A stretch of DNA of 64,000 nt from Haemonchus contortus (GCA_000469685.2 LS997564.1:4108940-4172939), one strand, 5' to 3'; shown: positions 47,116 to 58,594, numbered from the stretch's first letter. Notes: a model not told the origin generated them from the sequence alone. Program-made: numbers and translations.

Positions 47116-48555
47116 TTAACGTGAAAGGAGCATCGGGTACCAGTCCGTTTGCATGAACATCGTCTTCGTTAGGTTCAGCCTCAAGCCGATCTTTCCACAA
47201 GCACTATCAAACTCGGCCAGCATTCGTTCCGCCTGCTCGATGTTCGGTGTTATAAGCACGATGTCGTCTGCAAAGCGGAGGTGATGTAGGTAGCGGCCGT
47301 CAACCTTCACTCCCAAGTCTTCACATTCCAAATAACGCATGATATTCTCGAGAGCGGCACTGAAAAGTTTGGGCGAAATAGTATCGCCTTCCCGGACACC
47401 TCTCTTCACGTTGACAATGACTTCCTTGTAGAATGGTGAAATCCTGGTCGTGATGTTGTTGAAGAGCTCGCGAAGCATCCTTATATATTGAGTTGGAACA
47501 CCCTGGTTACCTAGGGCTTCAATTACCGCTTCTGTCTCAACGGTGTCAAAGGCTTCCTTCAAGTCGATAAACGTAAGACATAGCGGCATTTTGTTCTCTC
47601 GCGATATTTCAATGAGCTTTGTTAGAGTGTGGATATGATCGATTGTACTGAACCCTCTTCGAAACCCTGCTTGCTCGCATGGCTGTCCTTCATCTGATAT
47701 TCTGCCAATCCTGTTTAGGATGACACGAGTGAAAAGCTTGTAGTTTACAGACAGCAGGCAGATTGGGCGATAATTGCCAATATCGTCTGGATCTACCTTT
47801 TTGTACAGCAACACAGTCTTGCTAGTTTTCCACGACGTGGGCACTTTGCATTCCGACAGGTACCGTGTGAAGAGCCTAGCCAGAGTTTTGATGATGACTG
47901 GTGGTATACTCTTCAGATGTTCTGGTTTAATCCTATCGGGACCGGGGGCTGTACAGTTCTTCATCGACGTGATGGCGTGTCGTATTTCGGAAGGAAGAAC
48001 CGAAGGAGCAATATATTCGTTTTGCCTAAGATGGTGAGTAAGCAGGTAGACGTGGCTGTCGAAGAGATCCGAGTAGAAGTCGTAGATGACCTTCTCCATT
48101 GCCCTCCGGGATGCAGTAACGGTTCCGTTAGGACGACGAAGGGAAGTCATCTTGGTCTTGTAATTGGCGAAGCTCCGTCGGGCTTTGCGAATGCTCTTTC
48201 CGGCCTCGGCGGCTTCGTCCATGACTGCTGCTCTTCTCTCTTTCAGATCTTCCTTTATTGCTTCTCTGCATAGCTTCGCAAGTTCGGACGTTTGTTGATA
48301 ATTGCCTGTAGCTCGCGCGATTCCATGCTGACGTATCAGCTCGAGAGTCTTCGAAGAGAGTCGTCTCGTGGCTACTTGTAGACTCTCTTCTTTTGTAGCA
48401 CTGTCGTGAAGATGTTCGACGAGCCGGTTGTATTCTTCGTCGATGTTGTCGATAACGGAATCTTCCCATTTACTCGCAAGGGAAGCGAAGAGGTCCCAGT
48501 TGATGGAGGTCTTGGGGCTTCGTTTCCTAAAGTTCATAGCTCTCTCTCCACGCAT
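47116..48555 (-). pseudogene. RTE reverse transcriptase reading frame (479 codons)
   Basis: This is the longest frame in the window. RT motifs in order: NYRPICLLSVNYKLFTRVIL, AGFRRGFSTIDHIHTL, motif A LTFIDLKEAFDTVE, motif B REGDTISPKLFSAALE, and catalytic motif C RFADDIVLI. The RT core aspartates are present. The frame runs out at MQTDWYPMLLSR because of a one-base shift; the lost sequence resumes in another frame as ANGLVPDAPFTLNGTNISEC (46970-47200). It is classed as a pseudogene because the endonuclease and the frame are broken. Confidence 0.88.
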
Positions 48556-48654
48556 TGAGAAGCAGAATCTAGCGCGGAGGAGACGATGGTCCGATCCCGT
48601 GTAGAATTTCGGAACAACAGCGACGTCGGTCAGGCAAAATCTCGGATTGAAGAT

Positions 48655-48682
48655 GATGTGGTCTATTTAAATAGACCACATC
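48655..48682. repeat. Perfect 28-bp palindrome at the LINE truncation point
   Basis: GATGTGGTCTATTT followed directly by AAATAGACCACATC has no loop and no mismatch. The left half is LINE coding sequence (it encodes IDHI on the minus strand). The right half lies at the end of the recognised LINE sequence. Confidence 0.95.
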
Positions 48683-48733
48683 GAATGCAAATATTGCATA
48701 AAATGTGATGCCCCATTGTAATGAACGCAAAAT

Positions 48734-48880
48734 TAAAATGTTCATTAAAAATGAACAATATAAGGAGCTCTTCAATCAATCGGTGGTGTTAAGGACAAAG
48801 TTCATCGATGGAGAACCTTGATCCTGAGCATTTGCTCGAACTCTTTCTGAATGTTCACCATCACGTCAAGTTTGGTTATT
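48734..48880. repeat. Repeat copy flanking the LINE, right
   Basis: This is the partner of 46025-46190 in the same orientation, beginning AAGGAGCTCTTCAATCAATC at 48757. The two copies stand on either side of the LINE and are diverged, so they are not a target site duplication. Confidence 0.5.
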
Positions 48881-48939
48881 GCTGTTGTTGTTGTTATTAC
48901 TATTCAAGGTTGTTGCTATCATCCTACTTATATAATCGG

Positions 48940-49005
48940 CTAAGTGTGTCTGTTGGTGTGTTTGTGTGTGTGTGTGTGAGTGTGTGAGTATGTGTGTGTG
49001 TTTGT
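48940..49005 (+). repeat. (GT)n-rich microsatellite
   Basis: GTGTGTCTGTTGGTGTG is followed by long GT runs with GTGAGT interruptions, then GTCCGACCGGAAATTCAT. The end recalls the TGTC-led dispersed repeat at 54760 (TGTCCGTCACGAAATTC). Confidence 0.8.
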
Positions 49006-49079
49006 CCGACCGGAAATTCATAACTCCGGTCCCATTGTAGCTAAAGCTTTCAAATTTGAAAGAGAGATAGACTGCGAGA

Positions 49080-49740
49080 TGGGAACGCTGATGGTAGGTG
49101 ATTGGAAGTGACAACTATTGATAGAAACTGATAAGGAGCCTTAAAAGGCAAAAGCCACAGGGTCCGTAACTCCCTTCGTGTTAGCGGTGAAGCCTTGGCA
49201 CTTTGGCAGGTGGTGTAGGCTGTGAAGGGACCGTTACTGATTGGTGACAGGGAAGGATAACGAGTGATAGGGACTGATAAGAAGCCATAGAAGGCGAGAA
49301 CAACCAGGCATGTAACTCCTTTCATGTTAACGGCGATACCTTGGCACTTTGAGAGGTGGTGTGGGACGTGAAGAGACCGCAAATGTTTGGTGACAGGGAA
49401 TGATAGCAAGTGATAGGGACTGATAAGAAACCATAAAAGGCGAGAGCCACTAGATTTGTAACGCACTTTCTGTTAATGATGGAATCTTGGAATTTTAGTA
49501 GGGTATATAAGATGTGACAGGATCGTAGGTACTCGGTGACTGGATCGAGAACGGTTGTTGCCACGCCAGGTTTGAAAAAACTGATAAGGGCCAATGAAAA
49601 TCCTGGAAAGCGTAGAGCCACTATAATAATGTCATTAATAGTGGAGCCTTGACAGTTTGGCATGTGATGTGGGGTATGGCGGGATCGTAGACGACTGATG
49701 ATAGGAACTGATAACAGCTGATAACGACTGATAAGAGTAT
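49080..49740 (+). repeat. Degenerate tandem repeat, 136-161 bp period
   Basis: The word ACTGATAAG begins copies at 49137, 49273, 49419 and 49580, followed in each by AA[A/G]GC..AGAGCCAC-like sequence, GTAAC, a CCTTGG.A.TTT word, GTGGTGT-like and GGTGACAGGGAA-like words. Copies differ at many positions. The minus-strand open frames (49050-49663) are by-products of the repeat. Confidence 0.8.
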
Positions 49741-52189
49741 TTACCAGCCGAATTTACCTCCTGTGGCATTTACGTATTTATGATTACGACTATTGTATAG
49801 ATTACGACCGCTACCCAGCAAGGTTTGTAACTCGATGGAAGATCAAGGTTACCTAATGTTTTGATATCATTCACGACAAAGCTCATCCGACCGCCAATAA
49901 TTTGGGATTCTCAAGTAATGATGTACCCGGGGAGGAGAGAAGGTCCAATGATAACGACATCCTATAATGTTTTTACTATCACTTGAAAACATTTGTGTGA
50001 GTATTACGCATTCTTTGGTTGCCTATCAGTAAAACCTTTAATGGTCCATAATTTTAGAAATGAAGAGCAACCGATTGACACTTTTAATCGTAGGCGTAAG
50101 CGTGGGCATATGTTGCACGCATTGGCGTGCGTAGCCCAACTGGTTACTATTTAAGATGAAAGGAGAGAAGGATAAAAATTTTGGAGAAACGAATCTCCTC
50201 GACGATACAGCAGGCGGCTGAGATGGGCACATCGACTGATAGAGATGCGATGAGCCTAGTCGCTGCTCTAATCATACTCTTCCTGAGGAATAAGGTGCCT
50301 CACTATAAATGATGTAAGAAGTATTGTGACAACCCAGTCCTATGGAAGAGCGATCCGTTAAGATGGGGATGGCATCTTCAATCATGGATTCAAAAATGTA
50401 GAGTAGTGAATAGAAGATGCCAGGGGCAGAAGGACGTAGTGGCGGCTGACAAGATCGGCGAACCACGCGACGACGCGGGATTAAGATTAGTGAGATGAAG
50501 CTAGTGAGGAAATTCGTGTTCGTAGACTTTACAAAGAATCACGATCCGATCCTTTTTAGTTATTCTGTCGGCACTGGATGTTTGGTAAGAGTCCCATTCG
50601 ACTATAGCCATTTCCCTGAAGAGACTCGTCCCTCGTTTCGCTGCTGCATACCCACTTCGAAGTAGGCCTTTATTTTTCCATCTCGTATAATCTGCACGTT
50701 GTACAACCTCTTTCATTGCTTCATGACAGGCACCTTCAACGACATATTATCACCACTTTTTTACTCAAAAGCAGATGAATGGACCCAGAACCTCTCTAGC
50801 TCTCCTCTCCTTTGCTAACCCATCCTCAACTAACTTTCAGTCCGTAGACTTTAAAAAGACTAACTGGAGGCTATCTCCATCGATGGTAACGACATGTGCT
50901 CATCCTGTGAAGATCGGACGAGTGCCAATGATAAGCAGTTCGTAAACCGCAGCTGAGGCGGCGTCTTCAGTCACTGCAACCCTCCGAATGGGTCAGAGCC
51001 ATCGATGCAGCCGTCAAGATCATCTACGACAATATACCAAGGGTGATTGTTTCTATCACTGTGTTGCTTCAATTCGAAATCCCACGACAATTATATAATG
51101 GACGAGGGGAAGATCTATACAGGTGAGCGGGCCATTCGTTCCTGGTCGGGATCTGAACATAAGGACCGTTCAGCTATCTAAGTCTCTCAATCGAAATAGA
51201 AAAAAAAACTTTCCCTTCCAGATTTTAATTGATCTCTGAACAGACATGTATGGCGCGACTCTTAACCGATTCTATTCGAGAAACTACTATGATCCTTACT
51301 TTACAAAATGGAAACACTCTAATGATATTCAGAAGCAATTGTTTCCCCATGATCATCCTGTCAACCATAAGCTGATCAAGCTGGGGAAAGGCAGAATTTT
51401 TCAAGGGCAGACTTTCAGGTCCAAAATTTCTTGACCTGAAATTCTGCCTTTGAAAATTTGTCTTTGAAACCTTTTTTGGAATAAAGAAATTGTAGCGAGA
51501 TAGCTCATCAGAATCTGAGAGGAGGAAGTTTCAGAGAACCGAGAAAAAGTGAAAATCATTCTTAAAAAAAGTGTCTCAGAGGTTTCGAAGCGTATTTATA
51601 CAGTAAAGACTGACGGTCAATGAGCTGAATATCAAAACTATTCGAAAGATTTGACTACTTCTCGGTCGTACACTCTCAGCAATTCATCTCAGGAGTACTT
51701 TTGCAAAAGCACTGGTCCTAACCTGGGTCCTCAATGTTTTATACAAGTACAACATTCTCTTTTTTATCCTGCTTAAGAATAGTGCCCTCAAAACCGATTG
51801 GCTGTTTATCGAGTTGCCCTTTCATGTCACATCCGCAAGGGGTGGCACTGAAACAAACGCCAAACCCATCAACAGAGCCAATCCGACTATCGACTCCGTC
51901 CTATCGCCAATGATCAATATGACCCTTCTACTGACTTTTCATTAGAAGCGTGTTTCACGTTCTCACATTCTACAATCACCAGTTCAGAACAGCAGAACCA
52001 CAACACTAATATCGAAAATTTTGTCAAGTTCTACAACAATTCTGTTGCCAGTAAAGTTTTAATGTAACGACTAGAAGTGTTGTAGGAACGGCTAACGATT
52101 GGTTCAAATTCCATCGGAAAACAGCTGGCAACAGAGTAATATCGCTCTGGTTCAAATAAATAGCGTGCAAATCAAGAATACATATTATA
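49741..52189. other. Intergenic, nothing recognised
   Basis: No gene or repeat is supported. Short frames have no motifs. 50440-50490 is CpG-rich (GCGAACCACGCGACGACGCG). GGCGTGCGTAGCCCAACTGG at 50126 resembles GCGTGCGTAGCCGCCTGG at 56399, perhaps ends of one more repeat family. Confidence 0.5.
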
Positions 52190-53459
52190 CAGGGTGTCCC
52201 AAAATTATTTGCGCCAAAGTTCAGTAATTTTTAAGGTAGAAATAATCTATCAAATTCACATTACCTATTATTAATTAGTTGCATAAGAAGGTTTCCTTGC
52301 AGTATGCATGGTTGCTGATGTGGAACTCCCATTATCTTTCAGATGGAGAAGGCCCATTCAATGCCACTTGCAATCATTGACGCGCGAGAAGTGGAAGGGC
52401 GTTATGAAATTCTTCGGGATCTTTCCAATAACCGTATAGGAGGCTATTAAACGAAATAGAAAAGAAGATTGAATCAGAGACAAACCAGGAAAGATAGAAA
52501 GGTAGAATGTTTCTAAAGATGGGACTATTAAAATGGTCCGTATGTCAATCGGTCGGGAACCTGGGTGACCCATCAAAAGGAAGTCAATGGGCACGGCTTA
52601 CAGGAGTTGTCGCGATGGAAGAATGTCATGCAGAAGCCTCACTACCATCCCTATCGTTTGCTCCAGTCCCGATCTCAATAGATTCTGCAGGGCCAAAAAA
52701 TGCAGAAAGTCGCGGACCCACTTGAGTGATGACACGCAACCCTTCGTCGTTTTCTCTGGCCAAAAAATTTTCTACGATAAAACCATCCCTCAACAACCAA
52801 AACGTTCGCGATCCGGAAAGAAACATCCAGCGTGTAATATCTCACAAAAAGGTTGTCATCAGAACAATAAAATGATGTTTTTCGAGGAAATCACTGGCAA
52901 GGGTAAGCCGCTCGTGGTTTCTTCGGTGCAGGCGTGAAAATTGACCAAGACCAGTACTCAAACGGCGTACTAATGGAAGTAAATAAAACATTGATCCGAC
53001 TACGTTCTCTGAAACATCTCATAGTCCTTCCAACAGGACGCTACTCCAACCCACAGAGCCAAGCTTGCCCGCGAGTGGTGCCAACGACAGCTGCCCGACT
53101 TCATCGGTGAAGAGGATTGGTCATTCTATTTTCCAGAACTTGACTCACTTGAATCCCACGAATGGTCCCTGATTAGAAGAGGGCTGTCGAGTTCGCAGCG
53201 CCATTTTGGAGTCCTAGAATGCAAAAGCTGGAGGACGGCTGGGAAGAAATGGAGAAGGATACCTGCGTGCCACATGCGATCAAGTCGAAAGCAAACTTTG
53301 ACTTCTATTCGCGCTCACAGGGGATATTTTGAAATGCGACTTTAGCATGTTGCAGCACATAGTGTTAGCTAGCGTGCATAGAAATTCCATCGTCTCTCGC
53401 AGTTGAGAAAATTCAAATATATTGCTATAAATCGGCGCAAATAATTTTGGGACACCCTG
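52190..53459 (+). mobile_element. Mariner-superfamily element with perfect 26-bp TIRs, inactive
   Basis: The element is 1270 bp, flanked by TA on both sides (52188-52189 and 53460-53461). The TIR starts CAGGGTGTCCCAAAATTATT and continues GCGCC; both ends are identical over 26 bases. The plus strand encodes transposase fragments in several frames: FSGQKIFYDK (first catalytic aspartate position changed), THRAKLAREWCQRQLPDFIG and RAHRGYFEMRL at the end. The flanking TA and length are standard for the superfamily. Perfect ends with a badly decayed gene suggest movement by another copy's transposase. Confidence 0.88.
52640..53340 (+). pseudogene. Broken transposase inside the 52.2 kb element
   Basis: The fragment order is DDTQPFVVFSGQKIFYDKTI, KMMFFEEITGKGKPLVV, VKIDQDQYSNGVL, an FQQD-like word in a shifted frame (53020-53040), RAKLAREWCQRQLPDFIGEE, EWSLIRRGLSSSQRHF and SIRAHRGYFEMRL. 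At least two frame changes and a stop after QA (52937) break it. The catalytic aspartate of 'FSDEK' is glycine here. It belongs to the same broad group as the 43.8 kb remnant. Confidence 0.75.
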
Positions 53460-53719
53460 TACTTTGCCTAACGTTGCCCACATAGAAAAATTCAGTTGCT
53501 TGTAGGCCTCCCTCACAGAATTTAAGCACAGGAGATGATATTTCACATTTCATTGAAGGGATCAGCAAAGGTGAGCTTACATCTGTATAGATGACAGTAA
53601 CCAATATATATTTCTATCGACACAAGAGCTACTCTGGTAAAGTGACTCATAGAGCTCCTACCTTTCATCGCGATATTTGCTAATTAGATTTCTGTTATGT
53701 ACGAAAACTCGGTCGAAAT

Positions 53720-54060
53720 TCACAAAAATAATCCATACATTCTTAACTCGAGCGGGGACCGAACCCGTTCAAAACTCCCGTGAACCAAAGGCAGGCCATA
53801 GAACGCTGCTCTGCCTACAGTGACACGAAAGTTTTCGACAACGTCAACAGCGCCATTTGGATTCTGGTCCCTATTCCAGGGAGTGTGTCCATAGGTCAGG
53901 GCATAAATCCCCCTCACGTAGCAAGTGGCACATTCGTACGAAGGATGAGGTCAGACTTGATTTGCTGGGCTCAAAAAGCCTGGTCAGCAATACAAGCCTG
54001 TCACGCCAACTCGAATGAGAAATGAATAGGAACTGACTGATGTGATTATGGCCACCACCC
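53720..54060 (-). repeat. Possible second tRNA-derived repeat
   Basis: On the minus strand, GTAGGCAGAGCAGCG (A-box-like) is followed about 45 bases later by GGGTTCGGTCCCCG (B-box-like). The spacing suits an internal Pol III promoter, but no clean tRNA fold is seen, so a decayed tRNA or a second SINE type are both possible. 54000-54060 may be part of the same unit. Confidence 0.35.
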
Positions 54061-54739
54061 AAAGGCTAAACACTGATGGGGACCAGTGAGCATTACTTAT
54101 CTGTACCCATCTGTAAAAATGTAGCCGAAGCAAAGGCTCCAGGAGAGTGGTTGACATGTTTTTGCTATGAAGTGTAGTGTATCTAATGCCATATTATCAA
54201 AAAAAAAGTCTGAATGTCCACCCATTTTGAGTTCTGTATCGCCAGCTAGTGGTTGCCAACTTTTTCACTCACATCTTCATAATGGTGGTAGGCGAGGAGC
54301 TCACACAGCTCAGCACACTTGTCCTCCAAACCAGCAAACTATCGTCGACTCAAAATATGAAGAAGGATTCCCATTCAGGCGCTATCTCTGCAAAGAAAAC
54401 CAATGAGAAATCATCTAATCAAAGAAAAAGGTTGTGAAACTTTCAATGAGTTGGGTGGTGATCGTAGCAGTTAAACTTACTTTTGTATGTAGGCAGCACC
54501 CTGAAGGGGTTCTTCTCGAAAACAGCCGCTGGTATAAATGCGGGCCATTTTCTGAAAAGAATAAACTGATTTTCATCAATTATTCTGACTATTCGGTAAA
54601 AAATATTCTAAACATGTACGGTCGCATGTTCAGGATTGCTCTAGGCTCTAGGAAGTAAGCAAGAAATTGTTAAATTCCACAGCAATGTTGACAAACAAAG
54701 TTGTTGAGACCAGCTATGAACAAAATCTGATACAATCCT
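54061..54739. other. Intergenic, nothing recognised
   Basis: Overlapping plus-strand frames (54167-54658) show no motif. No repeat is seen before the TGTC-led sequence that starts near 54760. Confidence 0.45.
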
Positions 54740-55246
54740 TACTATATATAAACCACATCTTTGGTGTGTCTGTTTGTCTGTTTGTTTGTCCGTCACGAAA
54801 TTCGGTATCATCTTAAGAAGCGCGTGGAGAGATCGGGACAAGTTCGAGATAGGTGGAGCCTGAGACAAGATTAATAGAGCACATATGAGCTCTGCGGAGC
54901 CACGCCCACGGGGGGCGGGGCAAGCGCCGGAATGGGCGGTGCCTTGAAAGAAACATCTTATTTTAGCTTCGAAAAACTCCAGACACCGGGAAAAAGTGTT
55001 CAAAGTTTAGGATCGGGTCAACAAACCAGATGGAGGAGACCCACGTGCTGTGGGCGGAGCTTTCTCAAAATGGGCGCTACTTTTCAGATGTATTCATAAC
55101 TCGGTTCAATTGAGGCGCGGAGGCCAGCAAAAAAAATAAAAAGAGTGAGCGGGGACTCATGCGTGCTGGGCATGGGTAAGTTTAGCGAAGCTCCGCCCAC
55201 GGTGGGCGGGGCGTGCGTTAGGGTGAAAGCAACTTTTCAGAAATGA
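54740..55246 (+). repeat. TGTC-led dispersed repeat feeding into the minisatellite
   Basis: GTGTGTCTGTTTGTCTGTTTG is followed by TCCGTCACGAAATTCGG and GGAGAGATCGGGACAAG, then irregular units with GTGGGCGGAGC, GGGGGGCGGGGC and GGTGGGCGGGGCG. It is related to 29495-29760. The units become regular from 55247 on. Confidence 0.65.
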
Positions 55247-56132
55247 GTGTAACTTTGTTCGGAAACGTTCTAGAATGCGGGAAAAAAGTGGTTGGTGGTC
55301 ATGGAACAAATGTGGCCAAACCCTCGAAGTGGGCGGGGCTGGCACCAAAGTGGATCAAGATCAAAATCACTTAGATCAAAAATGTATAACTCTATTCAGA
55401 AACGTTCTGGGATGCGGCAAAAAGGTATGAAGGTGTAAAAGAACAAATGTGGTCAAATCCCATAGGTGGGCGGGGCGGGCACTAAAGTGGGCGGGGCTTA
55501 GATAAAAAATTTATAACTTTGCTCAGAAGCGTTCTGGGATGCGGCAAAAAGGTGTTAAGGTGTAAAAGAACAAATGTGGTCAAATCCCATAGGTGGGCGG
55601 GGTGGGCTCCAAAGTGGGCGGGGCTTAGATCAAAAATTTATAACTTTGCTCAGAGGCGTTCTGGGATGCGGCAAAAAGGTGTTAAGGTGTAAAAGAACAA
55701 ATGTGGTCAAATCGCCGAGGTGGGCGGGGTTGGCACTGAAGTCTGCGGGGCTTAGATCAAAAATTTATAACTTTGCTCAGAGGCGTTCTGGGATGCGGCA
55801 AAAAGGTGTTAAGGTGTAAAAGAACAAATGCGGTCAAATCCAATAGGTGGGCGGGGTTGGCACTGAAGTGGGCGGGGCTCAGACCAAAAATTTATAACTT
55901 CGCTCAGAGGCGTTCTGGGATGCGGCAAAAAGGTGTTAAGGTGTAAAAGAACAAATGTGGTCAAATCCAATAGGTGGGCGGGGTGGGCACTAAAGTGGGC
56001 GGGGCTTAGATCAAAAATTTATAACTTTGCTCAGAGACGTTCTGGGATGCGGCAAAAAGGTGTCAAGGTGTAAAAGAATAAATGTGGTCAAATCCCACAG
56101 GTGAGCGGGGTGGGCACCAAATGTGGTCAAAT
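55247..56132 (+). repeat. Minisatellite with exact 127-bp period, GC-box rich
   Basis: The word TTATAACTT(T/C)GCTCAGA starts copies at 55511, 55638, 55765, 55892 and 56019, exactly 127 bases apart; a diverged copy stands at 55384 and one at 55247 (137 bases before it). Each unit has GCGTTCTGGGATGCGGCAAA, TGTAAAAGAACAAATG, and usually two GTGGGCGGGG boxes. The array ends near 56132 with a partial unit. No coding function is supported. Confidence 0.95.
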
Positions 56133-57514
56133 CCCGGGAGTGGGGAAGTCGGCACGTTTCAAAGTAGTTCTTCATGGCCACACACAGCCCAAAGTACACA
56201 GTTTCTTCGACTACATGGACTGCAGAGGTATTTGATTTGGATACATCGGAGTACTCTTCATGGCCCCACCCAACCCCATAAAGTATGATGGCCGCTACAG
56301 AAGTGTTAGGGAAGAGGCTCAAATGGCAAAGGTTTATAATGGAAATCAGTAGCTTATGTGGCTCCGTCCTTTATGGCTAAAGCTTCCAGCGCGCAATTGC
56401 GTGCGTAGCCGCCTGGTACATACATAAAGCAAAACAAAACAAAACATACACAGACTTGACTTCAGATGAAAGAAAAAAACCCACTAAAATAATGTGAAAA
56501 AAATAGGAAAAAATTAAAATTGGGTTTTTACGGGCAGTTCAGAAGACCGCCACCGACCCGCCTCGCGCATCTCTTTTCCCGCCTTTATCGACCCCCCACC
56601 TACCCACCACCCCTTCAGTCTTTGCCATAGTTCAATTATCTAGGCCATTACTGGAACAGGTTAAGAATGGATTGACGAATCGCCTATCATTGTTGGTAGG
56701 AACAGGAATTGAATTGAGGCTCGGTTCGATAGCCACGCTGCTGCTCCCTCCTTTCTGAAAATTGTATAATAGTTAGTATTTGATAAGCAAAATCGGTATT
56801 ATCGACAATTCAATGGGAATGATAAAGATGTCGATTGAGAGTAGGTTGAAGCATAGATGACAGAGTTTTTCAATAAAATAAATGGTACGGGAAGCTGTGG
56901 GTTATGGCCACAGACAGCTTAGGCCGCCTAAGCTTTCGATTTCTGAGGTTCTCTTTGATTCTATAGAGGTGTGGGAAAACGAAAGACGTGCGCCGTCGCC
57001 TTTATTCCTTTTATAGGAGCCAGGCTCTCTACTGTAGTTCTGGGAGATTAATCAATCAAGTCAGGAAAGACAAAAGCATCTAGAAGTACATCGGCTGGAG
57101 CCTTTATATAGACAAACTAGTTACCACAAACTCATGAATATTAGGCCGTTCAGAGAGTATAGACCATAAGTATGTAACGGTCCTGACTTTTTCTAGAATA
57201 TTCCCAAAGGTTCCATTGAAATGTTATATAAGGACACTACACACTTGTATGGGCATAACATGTGCGCTCCCTCTTATTCCCTTATCCAACCATATAATGA
57301 CCAATTCTCTCCCGATCGGACATATCAAGTAATGGATATCTACCTTTAGACAAAAACACTCCATACACCGTCCAACTTCTTTTATTCTTACGTATTTTGT
57401 AGAGGATTAAAAGAAAACCGAAATAGTTCGAGCGACACAGCGTACATTTCGTTTAAATTTCAAAACAATACACAAACATAAACAGTTTGAAAATTGGAAC
57501 TTCGGCACTGAAAG
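56133..57514. other. Intergenic, nothing recognised
   Basis: GAAGTCGGCACG and similar words near 56140 are the decayed edge of the minisatellite. 56440-56530 is A-rich and 56540-56620 is C-rich. An AATAAA on the minus strand (57380-57385) may serve the exon at 57515-57603. No gene is supported otherwise. Confidence 0.45.
57380..57385 (-). terminator. Possible polyadenylation signal
   Basis: AATAAA on the minus strand lies about 130 bases downstream of the stop codon of the exon candidate at 57515-57603. The distance is acceptable for a nematode 3' UTR. The hexamer is common by chance in AT-rich DNA. Confidence 0.3.
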
Positions 57515-57603
57515 TCATGACATGAAATAGTTGTAATTGTACTTTTTGTCGTACATTTTTGCTGGATCCGCCAATTGCAGATTGAACGGTCGGAAGTCAT
57601 ACG
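57515..57603 (-). CDS. Tentative terminal exon, unknown product
   Basis: After an acceptor (GTCCATTCAG) the minus strand has two bases and then 28 codons to TGA at 57515-57517. The peptide is YDFRPFNLQLADPAKMYDKK followed by YNYNYFMS. The aromatic, tyrosine/asparagine-rich tail and the strong acceptor argue for a real C-terminal exon. No upstream exon in phase was found between here and the protease gene on the other strand. Family unknown. Confidence 0.4.
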
Positions 57604-58594
57604 CTGAATGGACTCGAAAGTTTGATTCAGTGGAAGGATGGTAAATTTTTTGACTGCTTGATTGCAACATTCAAATATGACTAGATATGATATTTCGTCT
57701 GCTTGATATTTCTTTTTTATTATTTTCAATCACAAATCCTGCGTGAAGTTGAATTCTCGCCGTTGACTGAACGAACGTGTACCGAGTGCCAGTACCTGCG
57801 CCCAATGCAGTACCTGCACCGGATTACAGGAACTCCGGTGCAGGATCGAGTTTTGGCTGGAAAGTCGAATAGTTGACTTGAGGGATAAGTCTATTTTATA
57901 GTGTGGCTCTATAGTTTACAAAATTCTGCATTCGCTAACTATCGCTTTGTTGCAAATCTCTGCCCTCCCATCTCGACAAGGACATACATATCAAACAACG
58001 TTCAGCTGACAGTAGCCCTCGATTGAAATAGTATAGAAGAATATCCCCAAGCTCAAAAAGGATCAGATCAAATAGGTATCCCAGCATAAAAACCAAAGCG
58101 AATAGCTGCAAAACAAAAAAACTTCCATGCGTGGACTGCCGGCAGAGATTGTTACAGTTCTGTCATAATTCTGTTTAGAGGTCTAGAAAACATATATGGG
58201 AAAGTTATCCGTGACTGCCTAACCATAAGAGGAACTCCCGTACTAAAAGCGATCCGCTCAAAGGTTCCGCAGCTTGTATTGTACTTCTGATTCGCTGCGA
58301 TCTAACAATAAGAACTATCGACGGTCAAACGTTCAAGAAGACTTTTAAAAAGTATGAAAATAGCCAAACGTCTTTGTTTCTCATTTTCGAGGCCAGAATT
58401 AGAAAAGATAAGCATAAGCCAATGACACAAAATTAACAACTACAACAGCAAAGATAACAGTGAAACCGACCGTTCAAATGGAACTCCGAATGTTCCTTTA
58501 TCACAGTCCATGAAATAACAGCATGTCCACAAAACATATCAAAATCTACTGTACTGCTTCATTTATTTTTACTCGTTCCCTTCAGCGGTGTTTG
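57604..58594. other. Region upstream of the protease gene
   Basis: A 9-bp stem (TGCACCGGA / TCCGGTGCA) with a 10-base loop lies at about 57817-57844, next to a CAGTACCTGC direct repeat. A plus-strand frame near 58188 (ENIYGKVIRDCLTIRGTPVL) is open for about 38 codons but unassigned. The promoter of the plus-strand gene must be here, but no element can be named. Confidence 0.35.

Larger units (their letters stand above)
46500..48682 (-). mobile_element. 5'-truncated RTE-clade LINE
   Basis: Read on the minus strand the element begins inside the endonuclease domain (IDHIIFNPRFCLTDVAVVPK, then YTGSDHRLLRARF), continues through the reverse transcriptase and ends with the typical C-terminal segment ([35 protein letters not shown]). 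The 5' half of the endonuclease is missing. A frameshift lies near 47140-47160 and about 60 bases seem deleted near 46985 compared with the usual order (EGVV runs into ALTYASETW). The element is therefore dead. Such elements are abundant in hookworm genomes. Confidence 0.9.

Noticed and set aside
46025..48880. Repeats flanking the LINE as its target site duplication
   Set aside because: They are over 120 bp and clearly diverged; RTE target duplications are short and nearly identical.
55247..56132. CRISPR array
   Set aside because: Units are contiguous 127-bp tandem copies without unique spacers, in a eukaryotic genome.
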